From Epichloe hybrida (lineage: Eukaryota; Ascomycota; Sordariomycetes; Hypocreales; Clavicipitaceae), in NCBI GenBank assembly GCA_019022495.1, contig JAFEKR010000063.1, forward strand, positions 101,979 to 165,978: 64,000 nucleotides of DNA, written 5' to 3'. Made by a program: the position numbers and the translations under genes. Shown piece after piece: positions 11,186-21,983 of this stretch. How positions within the stretch are numbered: the first letter of the stretch is position 1; every line of letters starts with the position of its first letter. The notes under the pieces were generated by a model that saw nothing but the letters and a program-made list of their open reading frames with translations, had not been told where the DNA came from and did no database searches.

Positions 11186-12198
11186 TTTCTTCGCAGTGGT
11201 AGATTCCTGTGGACGATGATACCAAGTTGACCTGGTCGAGTTGCAGGTTTTCAAGATGACGGCCCACAAGTCCTCGGGAAACGGGAAAGTTGCAACCGGT
11301 CGGTTCCTCGGTCCAGCGCACCAACCAGCGGGGCTCGATTTCTCAGCTCCGACGACACGTGACTTGATTCGCCTATATGGATCACGTGCGGGCTCCATCG
11401 GATTACTACGCCCACGAGAAAACTCTCTCCCCATTTTTTCTTCTTCTCCCTCCCTTTCTTCTTCTCCAGATAGTCACGAATTGGCTCGTCGCGGCGCTGT
11501 TTGGATAAAACACGATTCAGGTTGTGTGATGGAGACAGCGATGCGGCAGGGTCTTTTGGACCTAGGGGCTTTCGGAGAAGAAATTGGTCCGTCGTTAATC
11601 TCGGCTTCGGGTGGTCGGTCCCGAAGCCGTTTCATTTTGAGATCTACATTCTTCTACATGTGTTTCTGGCCCGTGTGAGACTTCTGCTTGTGAATCATTT
11701 GGCGGGGTGTCTTCAGCCGAGGACTGGTGGACTGAAGATTGGTGGACAAAATTATCATGGTCACGTAAGGTTCGTAGAGTTCTCGTGCATCACACACCCC
11801 GAGGGTCACTCAGGCACCTGCACCTTGCGTGCGCATCTCCGAGAAATCATGTTTATCGATTGCTCAAATACTCCATCTATACCATCAATGACCGTATCCA
11901 TGATTCTTGGCACCGAAAGTAGAGTTTTATGTCACGTCGCTGTGGTACTAATAATACATGTTTGTCGAGGCGGAGGCATCTCGCGCCAACCCCAAGACGT
12001 CAATGAGGAAGACGAGGGTTTTCTTTTGCACCTCCACTTCGGAACTTACTCCTGTCAAAAAGGAAAATAACGAAGAAAAAAAAAATCCCAACTCATAGCG
12101 TCGACATTATAACGACAGTCCAGTGGAGACAAGGTACAACGCTGTGCTCGCAGGCATTCATGTCACTCTTGTCATCAGGTTTGCGATTCCCATCTCCG
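11186..12198. other. Intergenic, no gene supported
   Basis: About 1 kb between the SDHC start and the 3' end of the second zinc-cluster gene. A 189-codon plus-strand ORF at 11501-12070 has no domain, signal or coding-like composition, so I treat it as chance. Nothing else seen. Confidence 0.55.
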
Positions 12199-14898
12199 TT
12201 AGAACTGTCCATCGTTCATGTTGTTGTTACCCATAGCGCCAGTGTTGGCGGCCGGAATCCCGCCGTATCCAAACATGCCCATGGACAATTGATCTTGAGG
12301 ATTCATCACGTCACCCAACACGTCCCAGTTCATGTCGGGCATGTCGAGAAATCCTCCCAGGAATGGACGCATGCCCCCGCCTTGTGGAAGTTGTTGTTGT
12401 GGATGCGCATGTTGCTGCTGGTGTTGCTGCATGAGATCATGATGAGGCATATTTGGCGGGAACAAAGCTGCGGCTTGTCTTTGCGCATCGTTTGGGTTGA
12501 ATGCGGGGGGAGTTGTGCCGGTAGAGGGCATGGAGGAACGGGAATCTACAGCTGGTAGAAGCTCTCGGAGACGCCGGATGTATGGTGGCGTGTCCAAGTG
12601 TCGGCTGTTTTGCACGAAATACTTCTCTCGTGCTCTCCAGGCTTTGAGTGTGATGTGGCCCTGCATCGAATACTGCTTGGATGACATGTCAAACAGTTCT
12701 TCGTGATGCCCATATATTCGTTCCACCATGGCCCAGCCGCGGTCGGCAAGGCTGCCTGTAGGTCGTTGACAGAGCTGGCCCGTCATAACAGCGAAGACGT
12801 CGAGTTGGAAGTATGACTTGACGAACCATAGAAATCCGCATTCGCCCATGGATTCGTACTGATCTAATCGCTGTTCGCTTCCGAGTATGAAAGTCTTGAA
12901 CAGATTATCCTTGGGGCCAAAAATTTCCGTTCCATACTCGGGTTGTAGATGGAGCGGCACCATCATTTCGCCGATTCTTCCCATGAAAATCTGCCGGATG
13001 CACTTGGCAGCTTTGTGCACGTTGCCTGCGTTGACGTCGACGTAGTTCTGTTCCAGTTCCACGAGTCTGTCTTCAAGCTCCTGGAAGTGCTCACGACATT
13101 GGTTGACCATGACATCGGACGCCTCCTTGTCTGGCCCGAGATCGTGTCCTAAAAGCGCAGCTTCAAATGCTGGACCGTTGTTTTTCTCATCTGACAGCAC
13201 CTTGAACTTGTAGATCTCGTTCATGATAAGAACAAAGGCCATTTCTGTTGGACCATCTCGAGCCTGCACTTTTTCAGTTGATCCTGGGAAGATATCTGCG
13301 TCGTTGATATTGGAAGGCATTTTGGTATCCCAATGGAGCGGTTGAAGTGACTGGCTCAGACCAGAGAGCATGGCATACTTGGAGTCTTGAGTGATGATTT
13401 GCCACCATAATCTACGACGCATTTCCGTCTCATACATGTCCAAGCCAAGGATTTCGCCATCGCGGTGGTATCCCATTTTTTGGGCAATACGCACAATCGT
13501 GCCGGTGAGAATCCAGGCCGCATGACGATCGTACCGGCCTTGCAGGGAGTGCTGTCATACAGTCAGCATGCCGCATAAATGATGGAATAAGAGAAAAAAA
13601 AGAACAGAACGTACTATGAAGTGAATTAGTGCTTGCAAAGCAGTCATGTTGTAATTCTTCAAAAAGTTGAATCGTATCAAAGCCACCTTGGTACCGGACA
13701 AGAATCTCTGAACCGCCGCTTCCCTCGACATGCCCAGCGCCTGGATGGATTCACTCTCGCTCAGGGACAGCGCCGCTGTGGTATAGATTGAGAATAACAA
13801 CGCCTGTTGGTGATGTGGCAGCGATGTCATGCTGATGGCGCCTTCCAAGACCACGGGCTGAATGGTAGGGACATGAACCACTTTGAACAAGGGGTTGACC
13901 CGGTCCAAGAACAACTGCCACAGCTTGAATGCATGTATGGGTTCTGGGACGAGATCCTCGATGTTGGCAGTCGAGAGATCGCCTGGGAAAAACAAGTCAG
14001 AATTATTCTCCGGGGTCGGCTCCTCTGATCCCAGAATGCTCGAGTCCTCCGGGTCTTCAGTCTCAACAATATCTCTCATTGCTTGCAACTACACCCTTGA
14101 ATTAGCAATTGTCAGCAATTCGATGAACCGCGCAAATTCTCCTCGTGCAATATCCTGGCGACATGAGCATCGTAATGTATCCTCTCAGCCTGCAGAAGCA
14201 TGCCACGCCAACCAACGCCAACCAACGCCAACCAACGCCTGTGTCGCGGACTCACCTCCTCGTAGACCGCAGCCCAGATATAGCTGTCCATGAAGCGAAC
14301 GCTGCCATCATCATTGACCATTCGGCATGCAGGCTTGAAGTTGTTCGACTTGTCACTCGTAGGAGGAGCGGAGTCCGATCGATCGGACATGATAGTCTCG
14401 CTAATGCAAGGCGTTGTGGTCTGGGAGGCGGACTGTTGCTGGCCGGGGGCCGAACCGTCGGCGTACTGCTTGAGCAGCTCTTCACATCGTGCCAGACGTT
14501 CCTGGAGATCTTGGTTGGGTCGTCGTCGTTTCCTGGCAGGAGCCGGTGTACTGGGAACACAAGTGACGTTTGCCTAAGGCGCGGGAGTCGTGAGCTCTTC
14601 TGCCTCTTCTGCCTCTTCTGCCTCTTCCTGCACAGTTCTGCTCATCGAGGCTGTTGCCCAAGCCTCCAGAAAGCGGGACCAGGCACAAAGGTGGGGGGGG
14701 GATGAGTTTGATGTTGCGGCGGCGAACACGGCGAACACCAAAGCCACCACATCGTGGGCTTGAGAATGACATACATACCTTTATACAATTGGAGCAGGGC
14801 GAGTTGCGATCGCATTTGATTTTGCGATGCTGGCAGAGAACGCAAGCTAGAATTCTCGACTGCCTATGCGGCGCTGCGGGAGACACGGATGTGGACAT
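12199..14898 (-). CDS. Zn2Cys6 fungal transcription factor
   Basis: Four exons, all phase 0: 14898-14779, 14573-14256, 14088-13615, 13551-12199; 754 residues. The zinc cluster CVLCQHRKIKCDRNSPCSNC is split from its sixth cysteine (ANVTC) by the first intron, giving C-x2-C-x6-C-x5-C-x2-C-x6-C. A coiled-coil segment LQERLARCEELLKQYA follows. The fungal-specific domain includes GRYDRHAAWILTGTIVRIA, KMGYHRDGE and ETEMRRRLWWQI, the classic middle-homology signature. The C-terminus is rich in Gln, His and Pro (an activation-type tail, about the last 110 residues). Intron 1 carries a 9-base CTCTTCTGC tandem and intron 2 a 10-base CCAACCAACG-type tandem near 14205-14240. The regulated pathway is unknown; no biosynthetic cluster adjoins. 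Confidence 0.93.
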
Positions 14899-16583
14899 GT
14901 CTGGCTTGCGAATGTCTCACATGCCAGACAGAGCTCGGTTGTGCAAAGAAAGTCGCGAAGGGAATGTCGACGTCGCGCGTTCCGAACAAGTGAAACCTGC
15001 CGTCTGCTCCCTCCTTTCGAGCACAGTGATGGTGTCGGGGGCGCTCTACAGTAATGGCAAGGGTATACTGGGAAAAGGAAGAAAAAGCGGACGAGAAGTG
15101 AAACAGTCTGGCTGGCGTCGTTGACGAAACGAAAATAAGGTGCGACGCCGGCGCTAATAATAATACAGCCTGGCGGTGGGATTTGTTGCACTCTCTCCGT
15201 TTCGTGAGGAGGGGTTCCGCTAGTTCCTCTGCCTCTTCACTCGGACATGTCCCTGGAATCCGGGTCAAGAAAAAAGGAAAAGGTTGCCTGGCTGAGATAT
15301 GGAAAGCAAATGGCGCAAGGCCATGGACGTACTCCGTAGTCCGTACTCGGTATGTACCGCCGATTTGCACAAGACATCTATCGGGACCTCTTCCACAACA
15401 AACGAACGCCACTCGAAAAAGCAACAGCAAAAGCAAGCATGGGTGTAAAAGTTGGGTGCCTGTGTATCAGTCCCGGTCTGGTAGCCCGAGCTGCGTCGTT
15501 CTGACAAATTCGTCAGCGTTGGGGAGAAAAGAACCCGCAAGCGGAAGTGGAGGAAGTGGAGGAAGTGGAGGAAGTGGAGGAGGTGGAGGAGGTGGAGGGG
15601 CTGGAGGGACTGGAGGGACGGGCGGGGCGGGGCGAAGGGGATGGGATGGATGAGATGGATGAGTTGAAGATACGGAGTATGTACTGCTTCACAGCTTCAG
15701 AACAAAGGCTTGCCGCCAGCCTACATATACAAACACATCTCAGTTTCTTCCGCTTGCTCCGCACATGTCTTACTTTACTCCGCGGATCCATGCATCGTCT
15801 CGACTTAGCGTTGATGCGCTTCTGCCATGTCATCGCACATTGCAGCTCGAAAAATGGCTCCCAGGCATTCGGACCAAGGCATTCGAGGCAGCCAACTTGT
15901 GCACCCGAGGATTCGGCCCTCTGTTCCAATGACGTGCGCATAGAAATGATTTGTGCTCCATCAGTCTTGCACAGCGGAACGAGAGCAACCTGGCGGAGTT
16001 GCTTATGAAGATCCACATGGCAAAGTCCACATGGCAAAGTCCACTTCTTCAGCGTCGAACAAGTCACACAGGTGGTTCTGGTGCCATGTGCTCCGACAGG
16101 TTGCTCCGACAGGGATGCGCAACATTGATGTTGTGGATGCTGGGCTTGTAATACGGGCTGTGGTCCGTCGTGATTCGCTTGGCTCTGGTCCATCATCGTG
16201 AAGCCATAGCGGCGATGACTCGACCTGGGGGGGCGGTGGGGGGCGGTGGGGGGGAGCACGGCTGGGAAGACCCCGTTTGCTTTCGTCGTGTTCGATGGCT
16301 GTCAAAATATCTTGTCCACGTGATCAATGAGTCTTGCCACGGTAGACAATCTTTCTTTCCACTTTCTCTTTCCGAGAACCATCTGCCAACGAACTCAGAC
16401 GCTGGCTGATATCCTTCCTGGTCCCTGAAAAGATTGAGGGCGAGATTGTTGTCTGTGAAGTAGTTGTTACTTATGCTTACGGAGTCATTCGCCAACTGCG
16501 GCAGGCGACCACGATGACGTGAATTCAGATGGAATTTACCCCGGCAAATACACTTGCCAGTCAAGAGCTCTGACGTAGAAATA
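14899..16583. other. Intergenic 1.7 kb with minisatellites, no gene supported
   Basis: It contains a G-rich minisatellite (listed separately), a 15-base duplication CATGGCAAAGTCCAC near 16016-16045, a G-rich run near 16227-16255 and several CCGTA-type motifs (15329, 15671, 16477). Long ORFs on both strands here are low-complexity (Ser/Thr or Gly/Glu) readings of the repeat. Confidence 0.55.
15543..15635 (+). repeat. G-rich minisatellite (9-base GGAGGAAGT-type unit)
   Basis: About nine degenerate copies of a 9-base unit drift from GGAGGAAGT through GGAGGAGGT to GGAGGGACT, ending in GGGCGGGGCGGGG. The right end meets the usual G-quadruplex pattern (runs of at least three G with short loops). 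Confidence 0.85.
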
Positions 16584-18138
16584 TCAGCTTGAAAAGATGA
16601 ATCCTATGTCTGGGCTAGACGCCCTGGATCCATCCGCTTTGCTTAATTCATCCTCTCCGTCTCTCCTTCCCGTTGTTCTCCATGTCTCATTCGCAGCGAC
16701 GAGTGCCAACTTTTGCTTCTTCCTCAGCACCCTCCGATGCCCAGTGCCCTTGACGTGTCTCTGCCACGCCTGTTCCGTGACCAGCACCGTTTGGCACAGC
16801 TCGCAGGTCCTCTTTATAGGAGTCTCTTTGGGCGGTGGCTCAATAGCAGTGGTGAGCACCTCTCTCGCCAGTTCGGATATCTCCACTGCTGCAGGCCGCG
16901 GCTCTCCCTTGAGAAACTTCTCCGTCAGCAGAGCGGCTGGCTCAACTACGTTCTCCTGAAACTTGGACACGTCTGTACTATCCATGACGTATAAACTCTG
17001 TACTGCTTCTTCACCTTCGGCCTGCAAGCGACGCATCTGCTTCAAACGGATCCATTTCGTCTGGTAATTTGCGTAACGCCTTGTCGCAGCCTTCATATCC
17101 TCTAGTCCTGACAAGTTCAGCTTTTCAACTTCTTGCGCATCTTTTCCAGCCTCGACAGCCTCCAGGTACGGTTCAAACTGCTTATATCCGATCGACTGAA
17201 AGATTCCTTTTGTGGCATCCGGGGCTGCACCTCTCTTACTCATCTCCTTCTTAAATGAATATAAATCGCGCACTTCATCCAGTAGGCCTGCGTTGCGCAT
17301 ACTGTCAACACGCTTGTCCAGGCGCTCTCGTAGAGCCTCCTTCTCAGAGTATACCCAGAACAGAAGCTTCTCCCACGGTCTTGTGGCCGCTTCGCCCTTT
17401 GCCGCGGCGGCTTTGCGCGCTTCTTGCTCCGCGTAGAACTGCGACGCCGGTTTACCAGTGTGTAGGTATATTTCGAGCGAGCGGGAGATTTTGCGCCTAT
17501 CGTTGGGGTGCCAACGTTCTGCCATGACGGGGTCGTGCTTGCGAAGCTCTTCGAGCAACACCTCTGTCGGTTGTTCAAGGATGGGGAAAGTCTTGGATGA
17601 GTCCGCCATCTGGTGAACTTCATCTAGAATCACGTCCGTGAAAAGTAACGGGTCAATGTAGTACTGTGTACCGCCAACAAGAATGGGCAGGTTGCCCCTG
17701 GCGCGAATCTCAGCAATGACCTTGGTAGCTTCGCGCCTGTAATCATCTACGTCCCAGGGGGGGTCCTGAAGGGGAATGTGGTCGAGCAAGTGGTGCGGAA
17801 TGCCTTTTCGCTCCGTACATGTCATTTTATTAGTGATGGTGGGGAGGCCATTGTAGAGTTGCATGGCATCTGAGTTGACGATTTCTCCTTTGAATCTTGT
17901 CGCGAGCTCTACGGCTAGCTGTTGAACGCATTGAAGAGTTAGTTTTGAGAGGTTATGTACGTGTGCTGAGAGATATTACGATGAGCTTGCATGTTTCTGT
18001 GTCAAGAAGTTGCTCACTCACATCTGATTTGCCTGTGCCAGTTGAACCTAGCACGACTAGCAACGGCTCCGCGGGAATTCGATTGCCTGCCATGGTGGAA
18101 ACATTGCGACAGAATATGTGCCGCAGGCGGTTGAGCAT
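16584..18138 (-). CDS. mod5: tRNA dimethylallyltransferase (MOD5/MiaA family)
   Basis: Two exons, 18138-18022 and 17918-16584, joined in phase 0; 483 residues. The enzyme adds a dimethylallyl group to A37 of tRNAs reading UNN codons. The P-loop is GSTGTGKSD (split right after it by the intron), followed by EIVNSDAMQLYNGL, the prenyl-acceptor motif of the family, and LPILVGGTQYYID. A C-terminal zinc-finger-like segment CELCQTVLVTEQAWQRHVKGT is typical of eukaryotic members (C-x2-C...H). Two in-frame starts exist: Met1 gives the basic leader MLNRLRHIFCRNVST, and Met16 (18093) starts MAGNRIP. In yeast MOD5 two starts direct mitochondrial versus cytosolic/nuclear enzyme, and the same arrangement is inferred here. 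Confidence 0.95.
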
Positions 18139-18671
18139 TTGCGCATGGAGATTCTAAAAAGCTCCACTGCAAGCAGTATGTAACAAGGCAGGTGAAGTAG
18201 CTATGCAATTTCATATAGTTGCCCTGCGTTAATGGGTGAGCGAGCGACTCGTCTCGGTACTCCGACCTCGAGAGCTCTCATCAGGTTCCGATGTAAATCA
18301 AAACATGTACAACGAGTCTGTAGACAAATCCAACAGCCGCATTGGACCGAAGCTCCCCCGCTCTAGACTCCTTCTACAATGTAGGCAAGTGAATGGGAGT
18401 GCACCTGTGGAGGTGGGTCACGTGCGGCCCCCCAGCAATGTTGAACTTGGACACATGTACGTACACTTTGGGGGGCTCGGGGGCTTGTTGGGGCTTGAAG
18501 CCAGATCGCCCACCTCCCTTTTTATGTGCATTTTGCCCGTCGATGAACCTCCTCCTTGCATCGCTAGCTCGTTATCCCTTCCCTCTCTCTTCCTCCTCTC
18601 CTTGAATGAATTAGTTTCGTTCTTTTCGGTTTTCTCTTCTTCGTCAATTCGTCGCCGTTGTAACCGTTACG
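18139..18671. other. Divergent promoter between MOD5 and SEC61
   Basis: About 530 bases. The SEC61-proximal part (18540-18660) is strongly CT-rich, as in leaders of highly expressed fungal genes. No separate gene seen. Confidence 0.6.
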
Positions 18672-20386
18672 ATGAGTTCCCGTAAGTAATTCTGTCTCTC
18701 TTGCTGGACCCCAAGCTACCTACCTTTTTGCATGCCTCCGGGAGGACTTCCCACGCGCCGAAACCCAACGGTACGCACAGCGAAGCTATGGGAACGAACG
18801 GGCTTCAGCCAAGGCCATCGCCTCGACCATCGCCAATTGATGCGCAATTGACCTGCGAGAACCTGGTGCTAACATGAAGTGATGCTTCTACAGTCCGATT
18901 TCTTGACTTGGTCAAGCCGTTCGTGCCGTTCCTCCCTGAGGTTCAGCAACCGGAGACCAAGATCCCCTTCAACCAGAAGATGATGTGGACTGCCCTGACG
19001 CTCCTCATCTTCTTGATCATGAGTCAGATGCCCCTCTACGGCATCGTCTCATCAGACAACTCCGATCCGCTATACTGGCTGCGAATGGTGATGGCGAGTA
19101 ACAGAGGAACGTTGATGGAATTGGGCATCACCCCAATCATCTCCTCCGGCATGGTCTTCCAGCTCCTTGCTGGAACCCACATGATTGATGTCAACCTCGA
19201 CCTCAAGTCCGACCGCGAGCTGTATCAGACAGCCCAGAAGCTCTTCGCTTTCATATTGTCCGCTGGCACCGCCACCGTCTACGTCTTCACTGGTCTCTAC
19301 GGTCCTCCTTCCGACCTCGGCGCTGGTATCGTCTTCCTCTTGATCCTCCAGCTCGTTGTTGCCGGTATGATTGTAATATTGCTTGACGAGCTTCTCCAGA
19401 AGGGCTATGGTCTTGGCAGTGGTATCTCACTGTTCATTGCCACCAACATCTGCGAGTCCATCATGTGGAAGGCTTTCTCTCCCACCACCATCAACACTGG
19501 TCGCGGCCCCGAGTTCGAGGGTGCTGTCATTGCTCTCTTCCATCTCCTGATGACCTGGCCCAACAAGCAGCGTGCTCTCCAGGAGGCTTTTTACAGACAG
19601 AACCTTCCCAACATCATGAACCTCTTGGCTACCATCCTGGTTTTCGTCGCCGTAATCTACCTTCAGGGTTTCCGCGTCGAGATCCCTGTCAAGTCTTCCC
19701 GCCAGCGAGGTGCCCGTGGTTCTTACCCCGTCCGTCTGTTCTACACCTCCAACATGCCCATCATGCTGCAGTCTGCTCTGTCCTCCAATGTCTTCCTCAT
19801 CAGCCAGATGCTGTACTCTCGCTTTTCCGAGAACCTGCTGGTTCGTCTTTTCGGTGTCTGGGAGGCCAAGGATGGCTCCTCTCAGTTGCATGCTATTTCT
19901 GGAATTGCCTACTACATGTCTCCCCCTCTGAACTTCAAAGATGCTCTTCTCGACCCCATTCACACCGCCGTCTACATCATCTACATGCTCGGTGCCTGTG
20001 CTCTCTTCTCCAAGACGTGGATTGAGGTCTCTGGCTCCAGCCCTCGTGATGTCGCCAAGCAGCTCAAGGACCAGGGTCTCGTCATGGCCGGTCACCGTGA
20101 TCAGAGCATGTACAAGGAGCTCAAGCGCATTATTCCCACCGCCGCCGCTTTCGGTGGTGCCTGCATTGGTGCCCTCTCTGTTGCCAGCGACCTCATGGGC
20201 GCTCTTGGCTCCGGCACTGGTACTCTTCTTGCCGTCACGTAAGTATACCTAAACTTTGAACACGTCTCTTGGTGACACCATGGCATTGACCAACAAATTT
20301 TTTTTCACAGCATCATCTACGGTTACTTCGAAATCGCCGCCAAGGAGGGCGACTTGGCTGGCATGAAAGGCATGATCATGGGATAA
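18672..20386 (+). CDS. sec61: Sec61 translocon alpha subunit
   Basis: Three exons: a 10-base first exon 18672-18681 (ATG AGT TCC C), 18894-20238 and 20311-20386; phases agree and give 476 residues, the normal length. The protein forms the ER protein-conducting channel, with ten membrane helices. Seen: [16 protein letters not shown] at the N-terminus, the plug region around [33 protein letters not shown] shortened here to its core [10 protein letters not shown], the loop [19 protein letters not shown] (ribosome-binding L6/L8 side) and [15 protein letters not shown]. It ends [14 protein letters not shown]...GMIMG. The tiny first exon makes automated start calls unreliable; the open frame from 18908 alone would lose the first residues. 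Confidence 0.97.
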
Positions 20387-21893
20387 GCCAATGGCAACTT
20401 GCGTAGAACCGAGGTTCTTGGCCAAAAAAAAAATGCCCTCTCTGAGCCATTGTAATCACAGCTTATCTATGCCTGATGTAATAAGGAAAGAGAGGGTCAT
20501 TGTGTACAACAAGCATCTTGTCTCGAAGATGACAAGGGGGGGGGGGGGAGCTCATCAATACAAAAAGGCATTTATTCGTGTGTAAATTGATGATGGAGAG
20601 AGGTGACGCCTGTCTGAAGATGAGCAGGAATCATTGCACGAGCTACCACAAACCACCAAATTCATTTCAAACCAAGGCAAATAGATTTCCAAGCCGCCAC
20701 AAGCTAACGCTCGTCTTGGAAGGACCGCTCCTGTCCTGGTGATAATTACGTCCGGATTAGCTCATGGCTTGTAAATCCAAAGTGGCACCCTCGGGTCCCT
20801 AGGTCCAGGGTAGCAAATACAGTCTACTAGATGAATTATTTGTACAGCCGGCTATGCTGCGTTCGGCCTCTCGAATATGTTTCAAAGCACAATCCAAGGT
20901 GGCCCGCAAAGTCTATTCAATGAGAAAAAAAGCCAGTCCAACGGATTCTAAGGGAATGCATCGCTTCAAGAGGACAACGATGGATCGAATTGCATGTCGG
21001 GCGGGGTCGAGTGCTCGAGTGCTCCCATGACGACAAATGGGGCAGGAGCGAGTCGCGAACGCCTCAACCGGCTCCAGCTTGAGCGGCAACCACCAGCGAT
21101 GGCTCTTTCTCTTTCGTGCGGGTCATCATCATCATCATTCAGTTACTGACTCCGTACATAATCCGTACGGAATACGGATTACGGATTACTCCGTGCTTGA
21201 ACTGGCAGACGATCCGCCACCGTCTCCACCCACAGGGTCCATGCCACCATGCCTTGCTGCCACCTGCTTTTGGGATTTTCTTTGAGTCATCCCCGTATTA
21301 TTATGTAGTGCGCTCACCGATGTTCTGCCTGCCATTCCCTATCCATTATTGGTCTGTCCCTCATCATATTTCGTCCCCATTTTTGGCACTGGGGTGTGCT
21401 TCCTTTCCCTTTTTCCATTTCGATTTCATCTCGACAGGAGATCTGCTCAGTGTTTCCGGCTTCCTACCGTAATCGTCGGACAGCTACGGAGTACAGCCGA
21501 GCCAGGTCTGAAGCGCGAGCCGAGAAGAAGGCGTATGTCCGATTGAGCTGGCCGGTCGACATTCATCTCCATCGAGATCTCCATCGACAATCCCTGTGCG
21601 TTATTGTCTTGGATTCTTCTGGTTCTTGTTTCCCACCAGACAAATTAAATAAAAGAGAGACACACCTTGACGGCTGGACACCCCATCACCCCCGCGCACG
21701 CCCCTTCCGCGGCGCCTGTCCTCTGGCTACCTACCCTGTCTTCAAAACAATTCCTGCGGCTATTTGAGCTGCTTGTTTGCAGGCTAGACCATTCATCTTC
21801 CAGCCTCCAAGTCGCGAAACCAAACCCACGCCAGCGACGATTACCAACACGTCCACCACCACCGCTGCACGGCCGACAAGCAGGTGCAGGTGC

Positions 21894-21925
<32 letters not shown>

Positions 21926-21983
21926 AGCGCGAGCCGAACTCGCCACCAGCGACAAACGACTACGACGCTTTGCCCATATTACC
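20387..21983. other. Intergenic 1.6 kb, no gene seen
   Basis: SEC61 3' flank, then the upstream region of the ABC transporter. It contains a G-run near 20536-20548, a dense cluster of CCGTA motifs at 21150-21195 and 21485, and a (GT)n(GA)n microsatellite at 21893-21926 in the probable 5' leader of the ABC gene. Confidence 0.6.
21893..21926 (+). repeat. (GT)n(GA)n microsatellite
   Basis: A GTGTGT tract runs straight into a GAGAGA tract about 60 bases upstream of the ABC transporter ATG. Confidence 0.85.

Noticed and set aside
11501..12070. 189-codon ORF between SDHC and the second zinc-cluster gene
   Set aside because: No family pattern, no good start context, biased towards chance composition.
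6140..14898. Secondary-metabolite cluster (MFS plus two Zn2Cys6 factors)
   Set aside because: No synthase, P450 or tailoring enzyme lies between them; TAF6 and SDHC are housekeeping genes.
15513..16259. 248-codon minus-strand ORF with Ser/Thr tail
   Set aside because: Its end is the reading of the GGAGGAAGT minisatellite; the rest shows scattered Cys and His without zinc-finger spacing.
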